This document shows, in pieces, positions 1 through 11,889 of a stretch of DNA of 64,000 bases (the first letter of the stretch is position 1; every line of letters starts with the position of its first letter). Source of the stretch: Stratiolaelaps scimitus (Eukaryota; Arthropoda; Arachnida; Mesostigmata; Laelapidae); assembly GCA_019614645.1 (NCBI GenBank), contig JABWDB010000012.1:6448001-6512000 (forward strand), written 5' to 3'. Below the pieces are notes generated by a model. The model did no database searches, was not told the origin of the DNA, and was given only the letters and a program-made list of their open reading frames with translations. A program made the translations under genes and the position numbers.

Positions 1-468
1 CAGCTCTCCCATTCGAAGGGTAAGCTTCATAGGGAAAAGCTGCCCAGCTGACTAGCCGGCTGAGACCAATGGTGCCTCCAGTAGACGATATCTGGGTATC
101 GATCGGCTCCGAGGGCCATGGCCCTCGGAGTCCTCTGCAGCGGATTTTTAGATTAAATTCGTCTTTGCCCCGAGCGTCACAGCGGCACCCTCGGCTGGCC
201 CTGCGACCGGCGTCGGCAACGGCGACGGTGCTTTGCTCGGGCGGGGACAGGGTGTCCGCCGTCACCGTATCTATCTAGCTAGCTAGCCTCTTCGGCTCTC
301 TGAGCCTGATAGACTACTGGCTCGCTGAGAAGCGTTTAGGGGGAACAGTGCGGGCAAAGGCCAGTGGGTTCGCCAGTGGAGGCCGAGTCGACGAGTGAGC
401 GACCTGGTGTTCGCAAACTGCGAATCGGCCAACCACTGCTCGGGAAGCAGGGAGGGAAGAAACTGGGA
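1..468. other. GC-rich stretch without a supported gene
   Basis: No exon with convincing start or splice sites is visible. The block contains a 24-bp perfect palindrome (107-130) and a short CTAG-rich run near 272-287. Several short frames are open on both strands, as expected at this GC content, and none stands out. Confidence 0.4.
107..130. repeat. 24-bp perfect palindrome
   Basis: CTCCGAGGGCCA is followed directly by its exact reverse complement, with the centre between 118 and 119. Every one of the 12 base pairs matches and pairing stops at 106/131. It could extrude as a cruciform or bind a dimeric protein, but it may also be a chance or slippage product. Confidence 0.85.
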
Positions 469-729
469 TCAGAGGTGTCTCTGCCCGAGTGTCGTTTCCC
501 GACTGGGCACCGCCAGCAAGAACCCTCGGCATTGCTTGCTCGTGCCAGTGCCGCTTGCCGCCGCCGCCGCCGCCGCCGCTCCTCCTATAGCTTGATACTG
601 GGTCGGCGTCCCAGTCGGTCGGCTGGTAGCAGGCGAACCAGAGGTCGACGGTGACGCGTCGCAGTGCTCTGCGATGAACTGGTCCGTTGCATGGTCCCCA
701 TGCCTCTCTTTTGCTGGGTCCATCCGCAT
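469..729 (-). CDS. candidate exon with polyalanine tract
   Basis: An open frame of 86 codons starts at an ATG (729) and ends in TGA. The product is unrecognised. It is rich in Ser, Thr, Pro and Gly and carries seven to eight consecutive alanines coded by a GCG run (562-580). First codon positions are purine-biased, as in coding DNA. No good donor is visible, so it could be a complete short protein, part of an exon, or a chance frame in GC-rich DNA. Confidence 0.22.
   Translation of the reverse strand: MRMDPAKERHGDHATDQFIAEHCDASPSTSGSPATSRPTGTPTQYQAIGGAAAAAAAASGTGTSKQCRGFLLAVPSRETTLGQRHL
562..580. repeat. (GCC)n trinucleotide repeat
   Basis: About six perfect GCC units. On the minus strand they lie in frame as an alanine tract of the candidate exon 469-729. 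Confidence 0.85.
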
Positions 730-1523
730 TGCTATCCCCACGCATTAGCCCAAACGCTACACTAGCACTGCTGTTGCGCGATCCACGATGCTCTCGCAGA
801 CTTCCGTGCCTGCGCCGCCATGTCTCGCTGGTGGTGATGGTGGTGCTGCCAGCATTGGCAGTCTCTCCGGCGGTGGTAGCAGCAGCAGCAGCAGAGGCCT
901 GCCCAGCGCTACGGCTTCTTTTCCCTTGAGACCTCGCCTCAGAGACCTCTCAGACCTCAGTCAGCTAGGCAGAAAGAAGGCCGTTGTTGGCCGCTAAAGC
1001 TTGACTGCACAGCACAGAACGAGCCATCCGCCGGTTCGAACCGTTCGCCTTTAGAACTAGGGCAGTGCCTCTCTATTTCTGGCCTTCTCTCGCAATCTCT
1101 CCTGCAGCTTGCCTGCTGTAGGCCCGGCCCCCCTGCTCGTCCCGCTCGACGAGTAAGAAGGCACAGCGGGGATAGCTTCGGGCCTCTGAGTGGCCAATCG
1201 GTCCACAGACGAGCGAATTCCTTCTTTATTACTTTCTGATAGTGGCGGAGGCTTGAGGCAGGCTGAGGTCAGCTGGGGCGTAGTGAGCCCAGAAGCAGTG
1301 AGCGTTACTGGACACTCCTGTGCCGCCCACTCAGGAGTGAGACACAGGACACAGCCGGATAACGTGCCACATGCGATCTCCTCCTCAAGTCCCTACCGTC
1401 TCCGCCTTGCCGTACCTCTTTCCTATTCCAGCGCCTATAGCTTATGCTTAGCCATAGCACCGTGGTCTCCTCAGCGTCCACATACTCGCAACGCTTTCGG
1501 ATATCTCTCTGCAGATCACTCAC
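730..1523. other. GC-rich region, weak coding signals only
   Basis: A 69-codon plus frame from an ATG at 788 has good purine-first periodicity and a Gly/Ser-rich product with five serines from an AGC run (887-901). It lacks any supporting splice site, so I do not annotate it as a gene. A longer plus frame (1190-1699) is discussed under rejected items. Confidence 0.35.
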
Positions 1524-1695
1524 CCTGCCTGCTATGGGGAGAGCGAGAACCTATTTCGGATTGGTTCGGCGCGAGATTCGTCAGATCAGAATCGACTGAG
1601 CTAGCCCGATCGGTTCTTGTCATTCTATTTTCTGTTGCCCTTTGCACAAGAAGACTCGGCGACCTTGAAGCTTGTGTACTAACGCAATCGGTCAT
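1524..1695 (-). CDS. candidate first coding exon
   Basis: On the minus strand an ATG at 1695, in a CAAATGA context with an in-frame TGA six bases upstream, opens 57 codons. They run to the sequence CAGG followed by GTGAGT, a consensus splice donor beginning at 1523. The frame closes a few bases past the donor, as expected for an intron. The product is Ser/Thr/Arg-rich and hydrophilic, with no recognisable domain, and looks like a disordered N-terminus. First-base purine content is about 63 percent. The exon ends with one base of a split codon. The next exon would lie at lower coordinates and I could not identify it. The opposite strand is also open here. Confidence 0.35.
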
Positions 1696-1699
1696 TTGA

Positions 1700-3426
1700 T
1701 ATCAGTAATTTCTACGAAGCACAAGCAATTGTAATAATTCTGTTTATCATACCCAACAGGGTTAGTGTCTAGCTCCGTTTCAAAAGAGAGTTAATGAACA
1801 AGGTTGATATGAGGCGATACATCGATGCTGCGAATCACGGTCAGGGAAAGCATTATAGGGTAGCATAACCGTATACGAAGTCGGTCGCATTCGTTTGGTA
1901 CATCCTGCGAGTACATGCACTATTCTATGGGTTCGTGTAGCACTATCAGGGAGTAATATAGCTGAACAGTGAGAATGGGCTTTAACATGAAACACATTCA
2001 TTCTTATATAGATAACCTGTTACTATTCGCACGTGTGTTTGCACAAAGCTCGCGACGTACAGTGTTGTCCTTCTTCAAAGCGTTCGACCATCGCAATTTA
2101 ATCGGGCCTTACAGTCCTGCTCTTCCAGTGACGTTCGTTTTTTTCATTGGAGATAGGTAACCTTGAGGGTGGATCATGTCCCTCGAAACAGCTGCGGCAT
2201 AAAGATAATCTGTGCAGGAATTGTACAAATGTGAACGACCACTCATCACTACGGCGAATCAGATGTATTATATACTTATATATACATGCTATTGCAGACA
2301 TCGCACTGGGTCATTCCGTTCTTTGCTATCAGCTGGCTGTTCCTTTTGCGTGTGGTGGTTAGCAAGCCCTGATACTCGTCACAGAGTATCCAATTCTCGA
2401 ATGTCGCTTTACATAGCAGACCGTTTGAGCGTATTAGAATTTGAGACACTTTCCTTTCACACGGATGGTCCGCTCATGGCCAGGTAGTTGAGTGCCTAAA
2501 TGACTAGAATAGTCCGGTCCCGGGGGATACATTCCCAAAGCCATCTCTCGATTCCCAGAACAATGTGTCGTTTTCCGAACCATTGTTAGGCCAGATGTTA
2601 TTATAAATTCACCCTTCTCTTTTGCCAGACATTCAACTCTTTTTGCAGCTCGCTCGATGCCTGTACATCGTCCTAAATCTCGCGTCTATCGTCGATCGCA
2701 TCCATTTCTTGTCTTTGTCGTGTTTCGACCGTTAGAACTAGTCTACTCGTCCTGCATGATGATCCCCATCAGGTCCTCACCCCCCCCCCCCGTTATCCCC
2801 AATTCAGGCCCGTGCCCTGCAAATAGTTAGCCTTCCGCCTGACTCCCCTCCTCTACATTTGTCGGCGTTGCCTGCTATATAATGCGTTCACATGCATTCG
2901 CGCGGGCAGGCAGGAAGGGAGACCGTCATAGAAGCGCTGGACCCTCCTGCTAGAAAATGTCTCCCTTCAGCTTCGCGAGTGAGAGAAACGCTCGGTCATG
3001 TTTCGCCTTCCGCCCCTGGGAGGGGGGCGGCCTACGCCGTAGATCCCTGAGTCCCCCGAAAACGAAACCGTGGCAGTCCCGTCTGTTCTCTCCTCTGGCG
3101 CAGCACACGAGTATGAAATGAGGCCTGGTCCAAGCGCGACCGCAGCCCTGTTTGTCGCTCGCGGTCCTCTACACACGGTCCTCGCGAGCATCCGTCGTCC
3201 GTCGAATGCTCGCCAACCAGTGGACGACGTGTCCTTCCACCGAAAACCACGCTTCCACCGAGGACTGACAATGGTAGCGTCGTTGCTGTGGTTGTGGCCG
3301 GCGAGGCCAAAGGGAGCGGCCATTAGCCGGACCGAAGCTGGACCACGGCCACGTCATACGGAAGCTAGTAGTCGCTGGTCGCTTGGCTAGCTGCAGAGGA
3401 ACAAGCGCTAAAGGCTGAGTGAACAT
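1700..3426. other. no supported gene
   Basis: AT-richer sequence with short frames only. There is a C-run of about ten bases at 2780-2790. A minus-strand frame ending at a possible donor near 2112 and a plus frame at 3070-3390 are open, but neither has corroborating signals. Confidence 0.4.
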
Positions 3427-3795
3427 ATGGCCCTCTGTCGCGGAGCTTCCTCCGTTTTCCAGAATGTTTCCACCACTTTCGGCGCCACTGTCGGCAGCGA
3501 GCGGGACCCAGCCATTCGGCTGCTCCATGCTCGAAGAGCATTCGTGCTTTCGGTGGATGTCGCAGGCTCGCGGAGCTCGGCGGTACGCTCGTCCTTACGT
3601 TACCACTGTCACTGCGATGCAACGTCAGCACGTGTTATCTCCGTTGGCAGCCACTTTGACGTCCCCACCAGCCAGCAACGGGGTACAGACTCTAGACAAG
3701 AGGCAAGCCGTAAAATGGGCGACATCCGTATGGTCGCGCTGGTTGGATTAACCCTTCATCAGCGGCGACGTCGGGTAAACACACACAGCGGGTAA
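3427..3795 (+). CDS. candidate short protein frame
   Basis: ATG to TAA, 122 codons, with a moderate purine-first, pyrimidine-third bias. The product has no transmembrane segment or motif I recognise. An overlapping frame (3419-3751) and opposite-strand frames are also open, so this may be chance in mid-GC DNA. The ATG context is poor. Confidence 0.2.
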   Translation: MALCRGASSVFQNVSTTFGATVGSERDPAIRLLHARRAFVLSVDVAGSRSSAVRSSLRYHCHCDATSARVISVGSHFDVPTSQQRGTDSRQEASRKMGDIRMVALVGLTLHQRRRRVNTHSG

Positions 3796-4274
3796 ACAAA
3801 CTCATTTGAACTGTTTGTGACTGCTGCTCGACGGAGCCATGGACGGCCAGAACGATGATGTCTCTCGATTAATGAGTATTTTTTGATAAAGTAAAAATGA
3901 TCGCTGCAATGTGTCCTGTGTACACGATTATCTCAAGAATTGCTATGGTAATTGTGCTGCTGCTGCTTTATCCGCTGTACTACTCAAGAAAAATTGCATA
4001 TCGCCTCCTATTCACTGCTTGCAATCAGATTTCTATAATAGTAGATTAGAGAAGATCTTCAGCAATACGTGCTACGGTATTGGTATATCACAAGGCCCCT
4101 GGGCTCATGTGAATCGTTCACCCGAGATGTGACGGTGACTCTGTTTGACTTTCTATTCTGAGACAGACTTCCTCTGGCTCCTACTCAGTAGCATTGCCTT
4201 AAGAATCTCAAGGCCTCCTTGTCTCGCAACCTCAAGGTCTCTTGGACGCATGTGGGCCCATTCCAACAGATCTT

Positions 4275-4312
<38 letters not shown>

Positions 4313-5031
4313 CGAATGTTTTATATCATTATCGACCATTAATGTTTGTTCGTTGCTCCAGCCCCAGAGGGCGATTTTTTCTCTCGCCATCCCCTTTATT
4401 CACTCAACCCTATCGAATCCTAGATTTTCGCTGACATTTTTTTGTGCCAGGGCCTCGTCCCCCCGTCACAGTATTCGCGACCATTATATATGTTATTAGA
4501 TGGGTTGACACTGAGGGCTGGCGGTAAGCTTCCGAAATGCTCGACACCCTATACTTTCCAGCCTTGAACATTAGAAGGCAACGGTAAACATTTACATACG
4601 TGCTACCGTTATGTACAATAAGGACTGATAAAAATTGCGCATCTGCTGCCATTTCCCGCAGGACACAAGTGTAGCATTTGCTGCGCAGCTGTTCGATCGT
4701 ATCCTACGAGCAGATCATACCGACAGCGATATTGTCTCTTGGCTACTGCAGCTACTGCTGCTGCTGGTGTCCATAGAAAACGGGACAGCACAGACGCCAT
4801 CAACAGGCATTGAACCACATTGGTTCCTCCCTCTTCTCTCGACCAACTCGCACTGCCTTGCCAATAAGTCCTTTACGCCCACATTGCCGTTTGGTGGACC
4901 AGCACAGGGTCGTTTCATCCCTTTTCACAATTCTCTGCATCTGAGCGGTCGTGGCAGTGGCGCCGTAATGCTCTGACCTTCGGCCGGCGAAACCAGTCCT
5001 CATACGAAGACGCCACAGGTCGTTTGCTGCG
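3796..5031. other. mostly non-coding, one weak exon-like patch
   Basis: The block holds a TA array (about 4280-4309). An acceptor-like CATTTCCCGCAG (ends 4661) precedes a frame open to 4976 whose first 27 codons are coding-like, followed by a Leu run from CTG repeats (4750-4765). The support is too thin for a gene call. Confidence 0.35.
4280..4309. repeat. (TA)n microsatellite
   Basis: Uninterrupted alternating TA of roughly 30 bp. Confidence 0.95.
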
Positions 5032-5355
5032 ATGTTTGGCAAGGAACGTTCACCACGACTCCCGGCACCTCTTCGATACGCCGCGTCGACCGATAACTGG
5101 ATCACGGTGGCGTCATTAAGCGAACGAAGTAGCATACACGCTACGATGGCCCCACTATCGTGGCAGTTTTCTCGGCAGGTCAACATCAGTATCAGCAATC
5201 AACAAATTGTAGCGATAAAATGCGCGCGTTTTAAGAAGTTGGTTGTCGCCGAGACAACGGGTGCTGCTTTTGGGTGTCTGGCCCGCTGGCTACCGGCAAC
5301 GAACGTCTATCGCACAGAGCGTGTGTGGCTGACCAGCCTCTGCGTCGTGGGCTAG
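5032..5355 (+). CDS. candidate short protein frame
   Basis: ATG to TAG, 107 codons, with about 56 percent purine in first position and mixed codon choice. There is no domain, signal peptide or splice support. Antisense frames are open over the same bases. It is listed because ATG, length and periodicity agree, but a chance frame is nearly as likely. Confidence 0.2.
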   Translation: MFGKERSPRLPAPLRYAASTDNWITVASLSERSSIHATMAPLSWQFSRQVNISISNQQIVAIKCARFKKLVVAETTGAAFGCLARWLPATNVYRTERVWLTSLCVVG

Positions 5356-6485
5356 ACGTCACGCCAGTGGCACACAATAGCTTCGGCAGACGCCATTGCA
5401 CCGGACGTTGCTCCAAACGCTCAGCTGACAATGACAACGCCGCCTCCTTCGCACAGAGATATACCCCAGGCAAGAGGGGAGAGAGAAAGGCCGCGAGAAG
5501 ACCAGACAACCATTCGGAAGAAGCTGGAAGGCCGGGAGTGGGCGTTGAGGGGCGCCCAGAAACGATTGCATTGAGGCAAAGAAAACTGAAGCGAGCTAGC
5601 CACGTTGAGGGTTGGGTCAAGACCGTAGGCCTTCGGGCCATAGCAGCAGTCGGCCGAGCAAAGACGATTCCGTAAAAGGTCTACTACGCTGGACTTGCGG
5701 CGGCCACGACCTCTTTCTCCTCCTTCTAGCGGAACACAACAATTCGCCTTGAGATGTGCTCGCCCAGTGTGCTGGTAGCTTGGTAGAAACATAGCCCTCG
5801 ATAGAGTAAGCCGTTTGGCCGAGGCGGAGGATGCGACCAGCGTAGATGAGAGTCGGCGCTATAGATATTTTTCATCGAGGCAACAGTAGAGGACTGGCCA
5901 GCGGTAGGATCCCTGCTCCTTGGAGCTGCTCCTTCGTCTTAATAAACCCGCCACCGAATGCCGCCATAGACAGAGATGAGGACAGGGGACAGAGAGCTTG
6001 AGCCCCGCTCGTTTTTTGTCCTTGATACAGTTTCACCCCTAATGTACACCGAAGTTGAGATCCCTGAGCGTATCGGTCAAGGTTGTATGTATTCGCGCAG
6101 CGTAATGATGCAGCACGAGAAGGCAATATGTAGTTTGTTCGTGCAGGAAACTTCTCAGTAGGTAATGTTAGAGGTAGACTTTCAACAGAGGATGGTTTTA
6201 GTAGGCGGAGGCGTTTTGTTTACGTCAACCCTTCACTGGATCGGCCGACTTTCAGTAGAGATTGCTCTAGTGTCTCTGGTACGTCTCTAGTGGTGTCTGT
6301 GCCCTTGAAAAAATGTCCTCCTCTTAAAATAGTATGTAGTGTTTAGGTAATGTTTAGAGTAAGGAGCTGTGAGCGGAGAGTTGTTAGAGATACGTCAGAT
6401 GATTATGTCTTACAGCGAGAAGAATGGAGAAACGGCAGAATATATAATATTGTAATTCCTTGGAAAAGCATCACTTTTTACAAAC
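5356..6485. other. no supported gene
   Basis: Several overlapping frames on both strands (5231-5792) cancel each other, and none has splice or start support. The plus strand from 6150 becomes purine-rich. Confidence 0.4.
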
Positions 6486-6761
6486 ATGAATTCGTCTTCA
6501 ACAAGCGGAGTTCGAATCGAGCACGCGTGTGAGCAGGTGAAGCCGTACCAGGGCAGTGGTAGACAGCTGAGGTTAGGCATAGAAATTCAGAGTGGACGGG
6601 TTTTCAGAGGGACAAGGGTAGTGAGAAGGACAAAAGTGTGCGAGGACTGGAAAAATTATCAGATGACCGCGGAGTCCTTCAGCGCCCTTCGCCGCCTGTT
6701 CCTGCCGCCACCACCCTTCTACAGAGGTAGTACCGCCCTAGAGAGCCTCGATTTTTTTTGA
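6486..6761 (+). CDS. candidate small protein or first exon
   Basis: An ATG in the context ACAAACATGA, with A at -3, opens 91 codons to a TGA. First-position purine is about 63 percent. The product starts with a Ser/Thr-rich segment, is basic in the middle and has a run of prolines near residues 75-78. No domain is recognised. Internal donor-like sites (after GAGCAG near 6536 and at AGAGGTAGTA near 6724) mean it could be a spliced first exon. An overlapping frame begins at 6350. Confidence 0.28.
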   Translation: MNSSSTSGVRIEHACEQVKPYQGSGRQLRLGIEIQSGRVFRGTRVVRRTKVCEDWKNYQMTAESFSALRRLFLPPPPFYRGSTALESLDFF

Positions 6762-8731
6762 GGAGGTTAAAGGTAACTCCTGCATGGACACCAGGCCTCA
6801 CACTAAGGTATTTGCCTGGTAGTGTCAGACTCTTACAGACTAAACCCAGAACCGATTTTGACTTGGGGCACTGACCGGGACTGTCAAAGTACTTCAGTCA
6901 GTGCCTTGCAGGGACCGGCAGTTGATTCCAACCATGTCCTATCCATCAGTTCCTCCTCTGGGGCGAACCCTCCCGCCCAGCCGTAGCGGATGAGTTCCGG
7001 GCATTTTGGAGAGCCTCGACTTGGGACCAGGCTTTTGTCAGCAGTTTCCCTTGTAGAGTACGGTTTTGCCAAGTGTTGCTTGTCCCCCTACGCATTAGTG
7101 AATTTCCATTTTGCTACGATTTCGGAGCTCATACAACGACGGTTATCAGACATCACCACCGCCAGCAAGTACCCCTTTGCTTACTCACGTGGATTCCTAT
7201 AGTTTCAGCCTCTTTTCAACGCACCTCCCAATCTACTTCTTCGGCAGGCAAGCAGACCAAGTTCTCGCAGTGTTCCGTTCGTCGACTAGACGACGCACTT
7301 TATGACTCCTCTTCTATATATTCCCTATAGCTAGTTGCCTTTTGAACACAGTTTTTTTTCCGTAGTCTCATCTGAAAGATATCTTCCTCTCGGTAATTCT
7401 CTCTCGCACTATTTTCCTGCGACTAATTTTCTCCATCCTCCGATATTTTCTGACTAGCACTGTAACTGCCGGTCGTTTACTTGGTAGCCAGTGTTGTTTC
7501 TGGAGGAGGCAACGGTCAGCACAAGCGCACCACCCAGTGTTGAAGACCAGGGCACCCCTTGCACGGTGCCCAAACATTCTAGTAACGTACTAAGCAGCGA
7601 TCTTCGTAATAGCTGCGAAGCCATTATCGTACGGTGATAGATACCGGGAATCCTCTGGCTGGTAGCGCCACTGCAGCTGATAGCCAGAGGGGCTTTCGAG
7701 GACTAAATACTCGTGTACGTAAGGTTACGCAGAGCACGATAGAGCGCGACCGTAAACGGCCTTCAGAGATACTCTGAGAACAATTCCGTTCCGGTACGAA
7801 CGGTGGAAAAATGAGGGCCAAACCACAAAGAATATTCCATATATAATCCCACACTGTGTGGTAAGTGTCCGGTGCAAGATCCGATATTTGCATAGATACT
7901 GCTGCTATTGGTGCCGCTGCTAGAGGATGTCAGGACTTAGGGTCCGCTCTAGCTATGGCTCCTTCTTCGTCACACCCTTGACCGACTTGCGCGCTAGAGA
8001 TTTACGAGGCGCAGCAATCAGTCCAAGCACAGAAAAGCTCGAACCAATTTCATTTGACTTCGGAACCGAGTAGCTTCTCTCCCGCTCTCGTTCGTGCCGG
8101 ATAGAGATACAGGAAGAGGCTTAAATCACACACGTTGACCCCTTCGCCCTGTATATAATATCGCAACGAATTTTCCTCCGAAATAATTTTTTTTTCATGG
8201 AAAAGCGTTCTGAATATATTTCAACTGAGTCCGTCCTTCTAACATTTCCTCCCTTATGCGATGTTATTGCTGCATTTTCTTTGTTTTTGCTGCATGGTTC
8301 AACTGCCAGACAGGTTAAGTTTTACGTTGTCTCGACACATCCGAGTGGCTCATTGTTCTCGATGAGAAACGACGCCCAAACTAGCTCCCAGCAAGCGAGA
8401 ATCTATAGGGTTGCAGGCACGAACAACATATGTGATTGACTTCCTTCGGATTTCCACGAGGATTCGGTTGGTTGCCCGAATCGCCAGTCGAAGTTTGAGT
8501 CCGTCCACGCTCGCTCCCCTGAGCCGCTCTCGGCTGTTCGCAGCTTTCAGGCACGAAAAGAGCCCGTAGTCGTCGGGCGCCCCATTCCATTTGTCACGAA
8601 CGAACGAACAGAGTCCGCCCATCGGCTACTGAATCCGATGTTACCTACACCTTGCCCGGTCGATCTAGACTCGGCGTAGTGAAACTGCATCTCCGGGTTT
8701 CGGCTTGTGCTTCTTTCAAATTCGCCTCAAG
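6762..8731. other. no supported gene; one long hairpin
   Basis: Short frames only. A 9-bp perfect inverted repeat with a 21-base loop sits at 7652-7690. AT-rich patches near 7370-7450 and 8150-8300 carry no exon signals. Confidence 0.4.
7652..7690. repeat. inverted repeat, 9-bp arms
   Basis: CCTCTGGCT at 7652-7660 is repeated as its exact complement AGCCAGAGG at 7682-7690. Confidence 0.85.
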
Positions 8732-8922
8732 CTTGCCGTGTATACGCCGACGCGAATGGTAACCACCGTATGGAGACTTTATATACTCAGTGGCAAGGGA
8801 AAGACTGGATTTTCTATGTGGACACTATGAAGACACTGGGCGGATTTGTGTTCCTCATAGACGTCGGCAAACGTCAGCGAGATGGCAAGTGCCAACGATT
8901 CGGTTCTGGTTATTTTCCGTGA
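8732..8922 (+). CDS. candidate terminal exon
   Basis: A pyrimidine-rich stretch ending CGCCTCAAG (8731) is followed by a frame open for 62 codons to TGA. Two bases complete the split first codon. The product is mixed hydrophilic and aromatic and ends in a Lys/Arg/Gly-rich tail. It has two cysteines and is not recognised. Purine-first content is about 59 percent and there is an in-frame stop shortly upstream. Only one member of an exon set is visible. Confidence 0.3.
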
Positions 8923-9164
8923 AAAAACCCTCGTCCTAACGTAGCCCGGAAACGTTTAGCCTTCTATTATCGAAAGTTGGTGTTGGCTCTTAGTGTTTGA
9001 TTCCGTTCCAAGGCTCTCCCTTGTTTCCTATGAAGATCTATCTACTCGATCCATCGACAAAGGATCGCACACCGACACTTCTAGCAGAGACTTCGTTAGC
9101 TGGGCTCTCGTACTCTCTCTGTTTCTCTCTCTCCATCTCTATCTCACTTTCTCTGTAATTTCAG

Positions 9165-9289
9165 TTAAAAATGAGTTGGTAGCTTGGACGTCTGTTTATC
9201 CAGCGTTTCGCGCTGCCTCGAGCCCTCTCACATCGTTCAGTTTGCCGACGTGTTTATCCCTGTACATTTCGTTGTGTAGATATTGTTAA
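9165..9289 (+). CDS. candidate terminal exon after a strong acceptor
   Basis: A long pyrimidine tract (9113-9160) ends in GTAATTTCAG, a textbook acceptor, at 9164. Of the three frames only one stays open, for 41 codons to TAA. The product is short, hydrophobic and Ser/Leu-rich, with no recognised motif. The same frame is also open upstream through the tract to 8993, so the acceptor might be fortuitous. Confidence 0.28.
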
Positions 9290-10819
9290 CTCACTCGTTG
9301 TCGGTCTGGACTGTGAAAGGGTGACAAAGGAAGCTGACAAGGGCCCTTCGAGATGACTTGCTCAATGAACAATAGAGCCTCGCCAGCCCTTGAGACGAAC
9401 AGAGCTTCTGCTCTTCCCCTTCGAGTTCAAACAATTGCCGTCCATTGGTAGGACACTCGCCTGTCATTGTGTTACCGAGAGAACAAGATACGCTCCGCTT
9501 GCACAGAAGTCATCATGCTATGCATATCCTACCGTGCACTTATCTAGGAAACGGCATTCGGTAATGGAACTTTCTTGGGTATTTTTCGTATACACGTAAA
9601 GTGTAAACGGGACCGAAGACCGACGGTTCTCCACGGTACTCAACAAGTCAAAACCTTTTGTTTTAAAGGACGTAAAAGGCGTTGGAAAAAAGTCCATTTA
9701 TGAACCAAGTAATCGGTGGATGCTCAAGAAAGCTGAATAGGACAAGTCATTGATAAAATAGACGAGGAATGGTAGTTGACTTCGATGGGTGGGATAAACT
9801 ACAGCCATGATTTCGAGTCAAATGAATATCGCTCCGGCAGAAATTATTCTCATTCTCTAGTCCGATAGTAAAGACGATATCGTTCTCGGAGACGCCAACC
9901 GGAGCTAGCGTCTAGATGATAGGGTTTATGATACAGTTGATAGAACACCAAACGCGATATCTTGTTTGCATATTGTTCAACGATCTCCTGGCAGAAATTA
10001 CACTTATTTCTGCTCTACGATATACTAATTAGTAGTGAAAGTAATAGTAATCATGATAATGATAAATAATAATCATAGTGCTCTGCAGCACGTCAAGCCT
10101 ATTCAGTACCTGAAGTACGGCCACATTAGCAGGTACACGACCTCTCAATGAGTAGTTTCTGCGAGATTGTTCCACATTGCTAGTGCATCGATTATTTCAT
10201 AGATGGATTCCTTGGGCAAATGCAAACGTCCGATTTTCGATATGGTAAAAACTGTTGACCTTGGACATTTTCTGAATGAAATTCCACTATCGCTTTAAGG
10301 AGCACATTTACCTAATAGAACAGAGTAATATGCCCTAATGGGCTCTGGTGTATTCGTGCGTGAGCTGGGTTGGTGCTAGCGACTGGCTAGTGTTGAAGTG
10401 CTCTTATTGAATACCAATAATAATTTAAATACAATAACACACAACATTCAAATACATAATAGCAATAATTACAAACAATTGCAAACACCTTTGACGACTG
10501 ATAGAGCAATTGCAAATTACAGCCTATGTCAAGTCGTTTTGTTCAAGCAGTCCCAGTATCGGCCCGCGCCCAGTTAAGTACTTTCGTTCAATCTCGGATA
10601 GGGTCTCGATTTGAGAAGCAGTTCAATGTGTCTACCTCGAGAACGAAAAACCAAGAAACAGTCACTTTTACTTTAGGGAAGGAGATGTATGCATTTGAAT
10701 ACAATAAACCGCCAGCTACCTGGAGAAATCGTCTTGTATCTGCAGAGATCTAATCATGTCGACTGACCCGCTGAAAAAATATATGCTCCTTGACTGATAT
10801 ACCATTGGTATGTATACCA

Positions 10820-10851
<32 letters not shown>

Positions 10852-11889
10852 ACGTTGTTCGGCAGTGTAGATATATTCTGGACCTTTCCGATCGATTTGG
10901 CACGCCATTCCGAAGCTCAGTAAGACTTCACTCAGATATGTCCTTCAAGTCTCCCGAACCGCTGTCCGAACAAGGCAACATTAAATAATAATGCCTAGCC
11001 AATCGTATTCGTGATATGGTTCAACTCGTAACACATTGAATGTTTGCTTTTGTCAGGACTCTACTGCCATTTGTACAGCATATTTACACAGGCTACATTT
11101 GAGACGAATTTTTCGTCCAAGCGGCCCGGACTTTCGCTACACTTTCGGCCTGTATCTCTTCCTCCGCTGCATCCACCCATCCATCGTACTCCCTCGGACC
11201 TTCCAACCTGGGGCCATTCGATAATGCTCCGCTCAGCTAGCAGTCTGGCTAGATAACGATGAAACAAACTTGGATCATGAGGCAAGGCCGTCCTTCTATC
11301 TTTCATTGTTCATCTGATCTTGACCGGACACTTCGCCTGCCGAGGTTCCCTTCCGCCGTATCCAAAGGCAGGTCTGTCTTCGTTGACTGCCGGACCGCCT
11401 CCGAGGGTCGGATAAAGGCAGCTGACTGGCTGACCACCAGCTGCCGACCGGCGAGATCCGAGCTTCGTGCGAAAGCCCTTTTGGGCAATACCCACAGGGT
11501 GAACAGAATAGAATGGGTATGAGTAGAGGTGGATGAGCTGCGGGTGTGCTTCTTACTATTCTCCTCGGCCGGCTCCCGGACGGTTCTTGGCCCTTCTCCC
11601 GTGTGAGGTTGCGAGCGGCAGGCCACTCTTCGGGCGTCGCCTCATCTATCCGTTGCTTCACTAAAGGGCACTTCCTGCGTCTCATGACCTTCCTCTTCAC
11701 CTTTCGTTCGTTTAGGAACTGCTCGACTCATAGTGTTCACCGCTAGAATAAGGTCGTACGAGGCCGTATGATCGCAGGCAGGGCAGGTAGGCACAGGACC
11801 AGCTTCGGAAAACGGTCCACAAAACCTCACAGTGCAACGTGCATACGCCAACCCTCAAATGGCCTTAGAGTTTTCCCTGCGGGCCGTAT
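9290..11889. other. largely AT-rich, no firm gene
   Basis: The block contains a TA array at 10824-10851. A 75-codon plus frame from ATG 10526 to 10753 follows an ATTACAG that could be an acceptor and has 59 percent purine-first codons. I leave it unannotated for lack of a second signal. 11.0-11.85 kb is GC-rich with mutually overlapping frames. Confidence 0.35.
10824..10851. repeat. (TA)n microsatellite
   Basis: Alternating TA of about 28 bp, preceded by an imperfect TATACCAT duplication. Confidence 0.95.

Noticed and set aside
1029..1041. GGTTCGAACCG as a tRNA B box
   Set aside because: No A box or cloverleaf can be built on either strand.
1190..1699. 169-codon plus-strand frame overlapping the minus exon at 1524-1695
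   Set aside because: The first half has coding-like bias, but the second half does not. It starts at GTG without a splice acceptor, and frames of this length are expected by chance in this window.
4145..4434. Frames with Ile-Tyr repeats around 4280-4309
   Set aside because: They are the translation of a TA microsatellite and have no other support.
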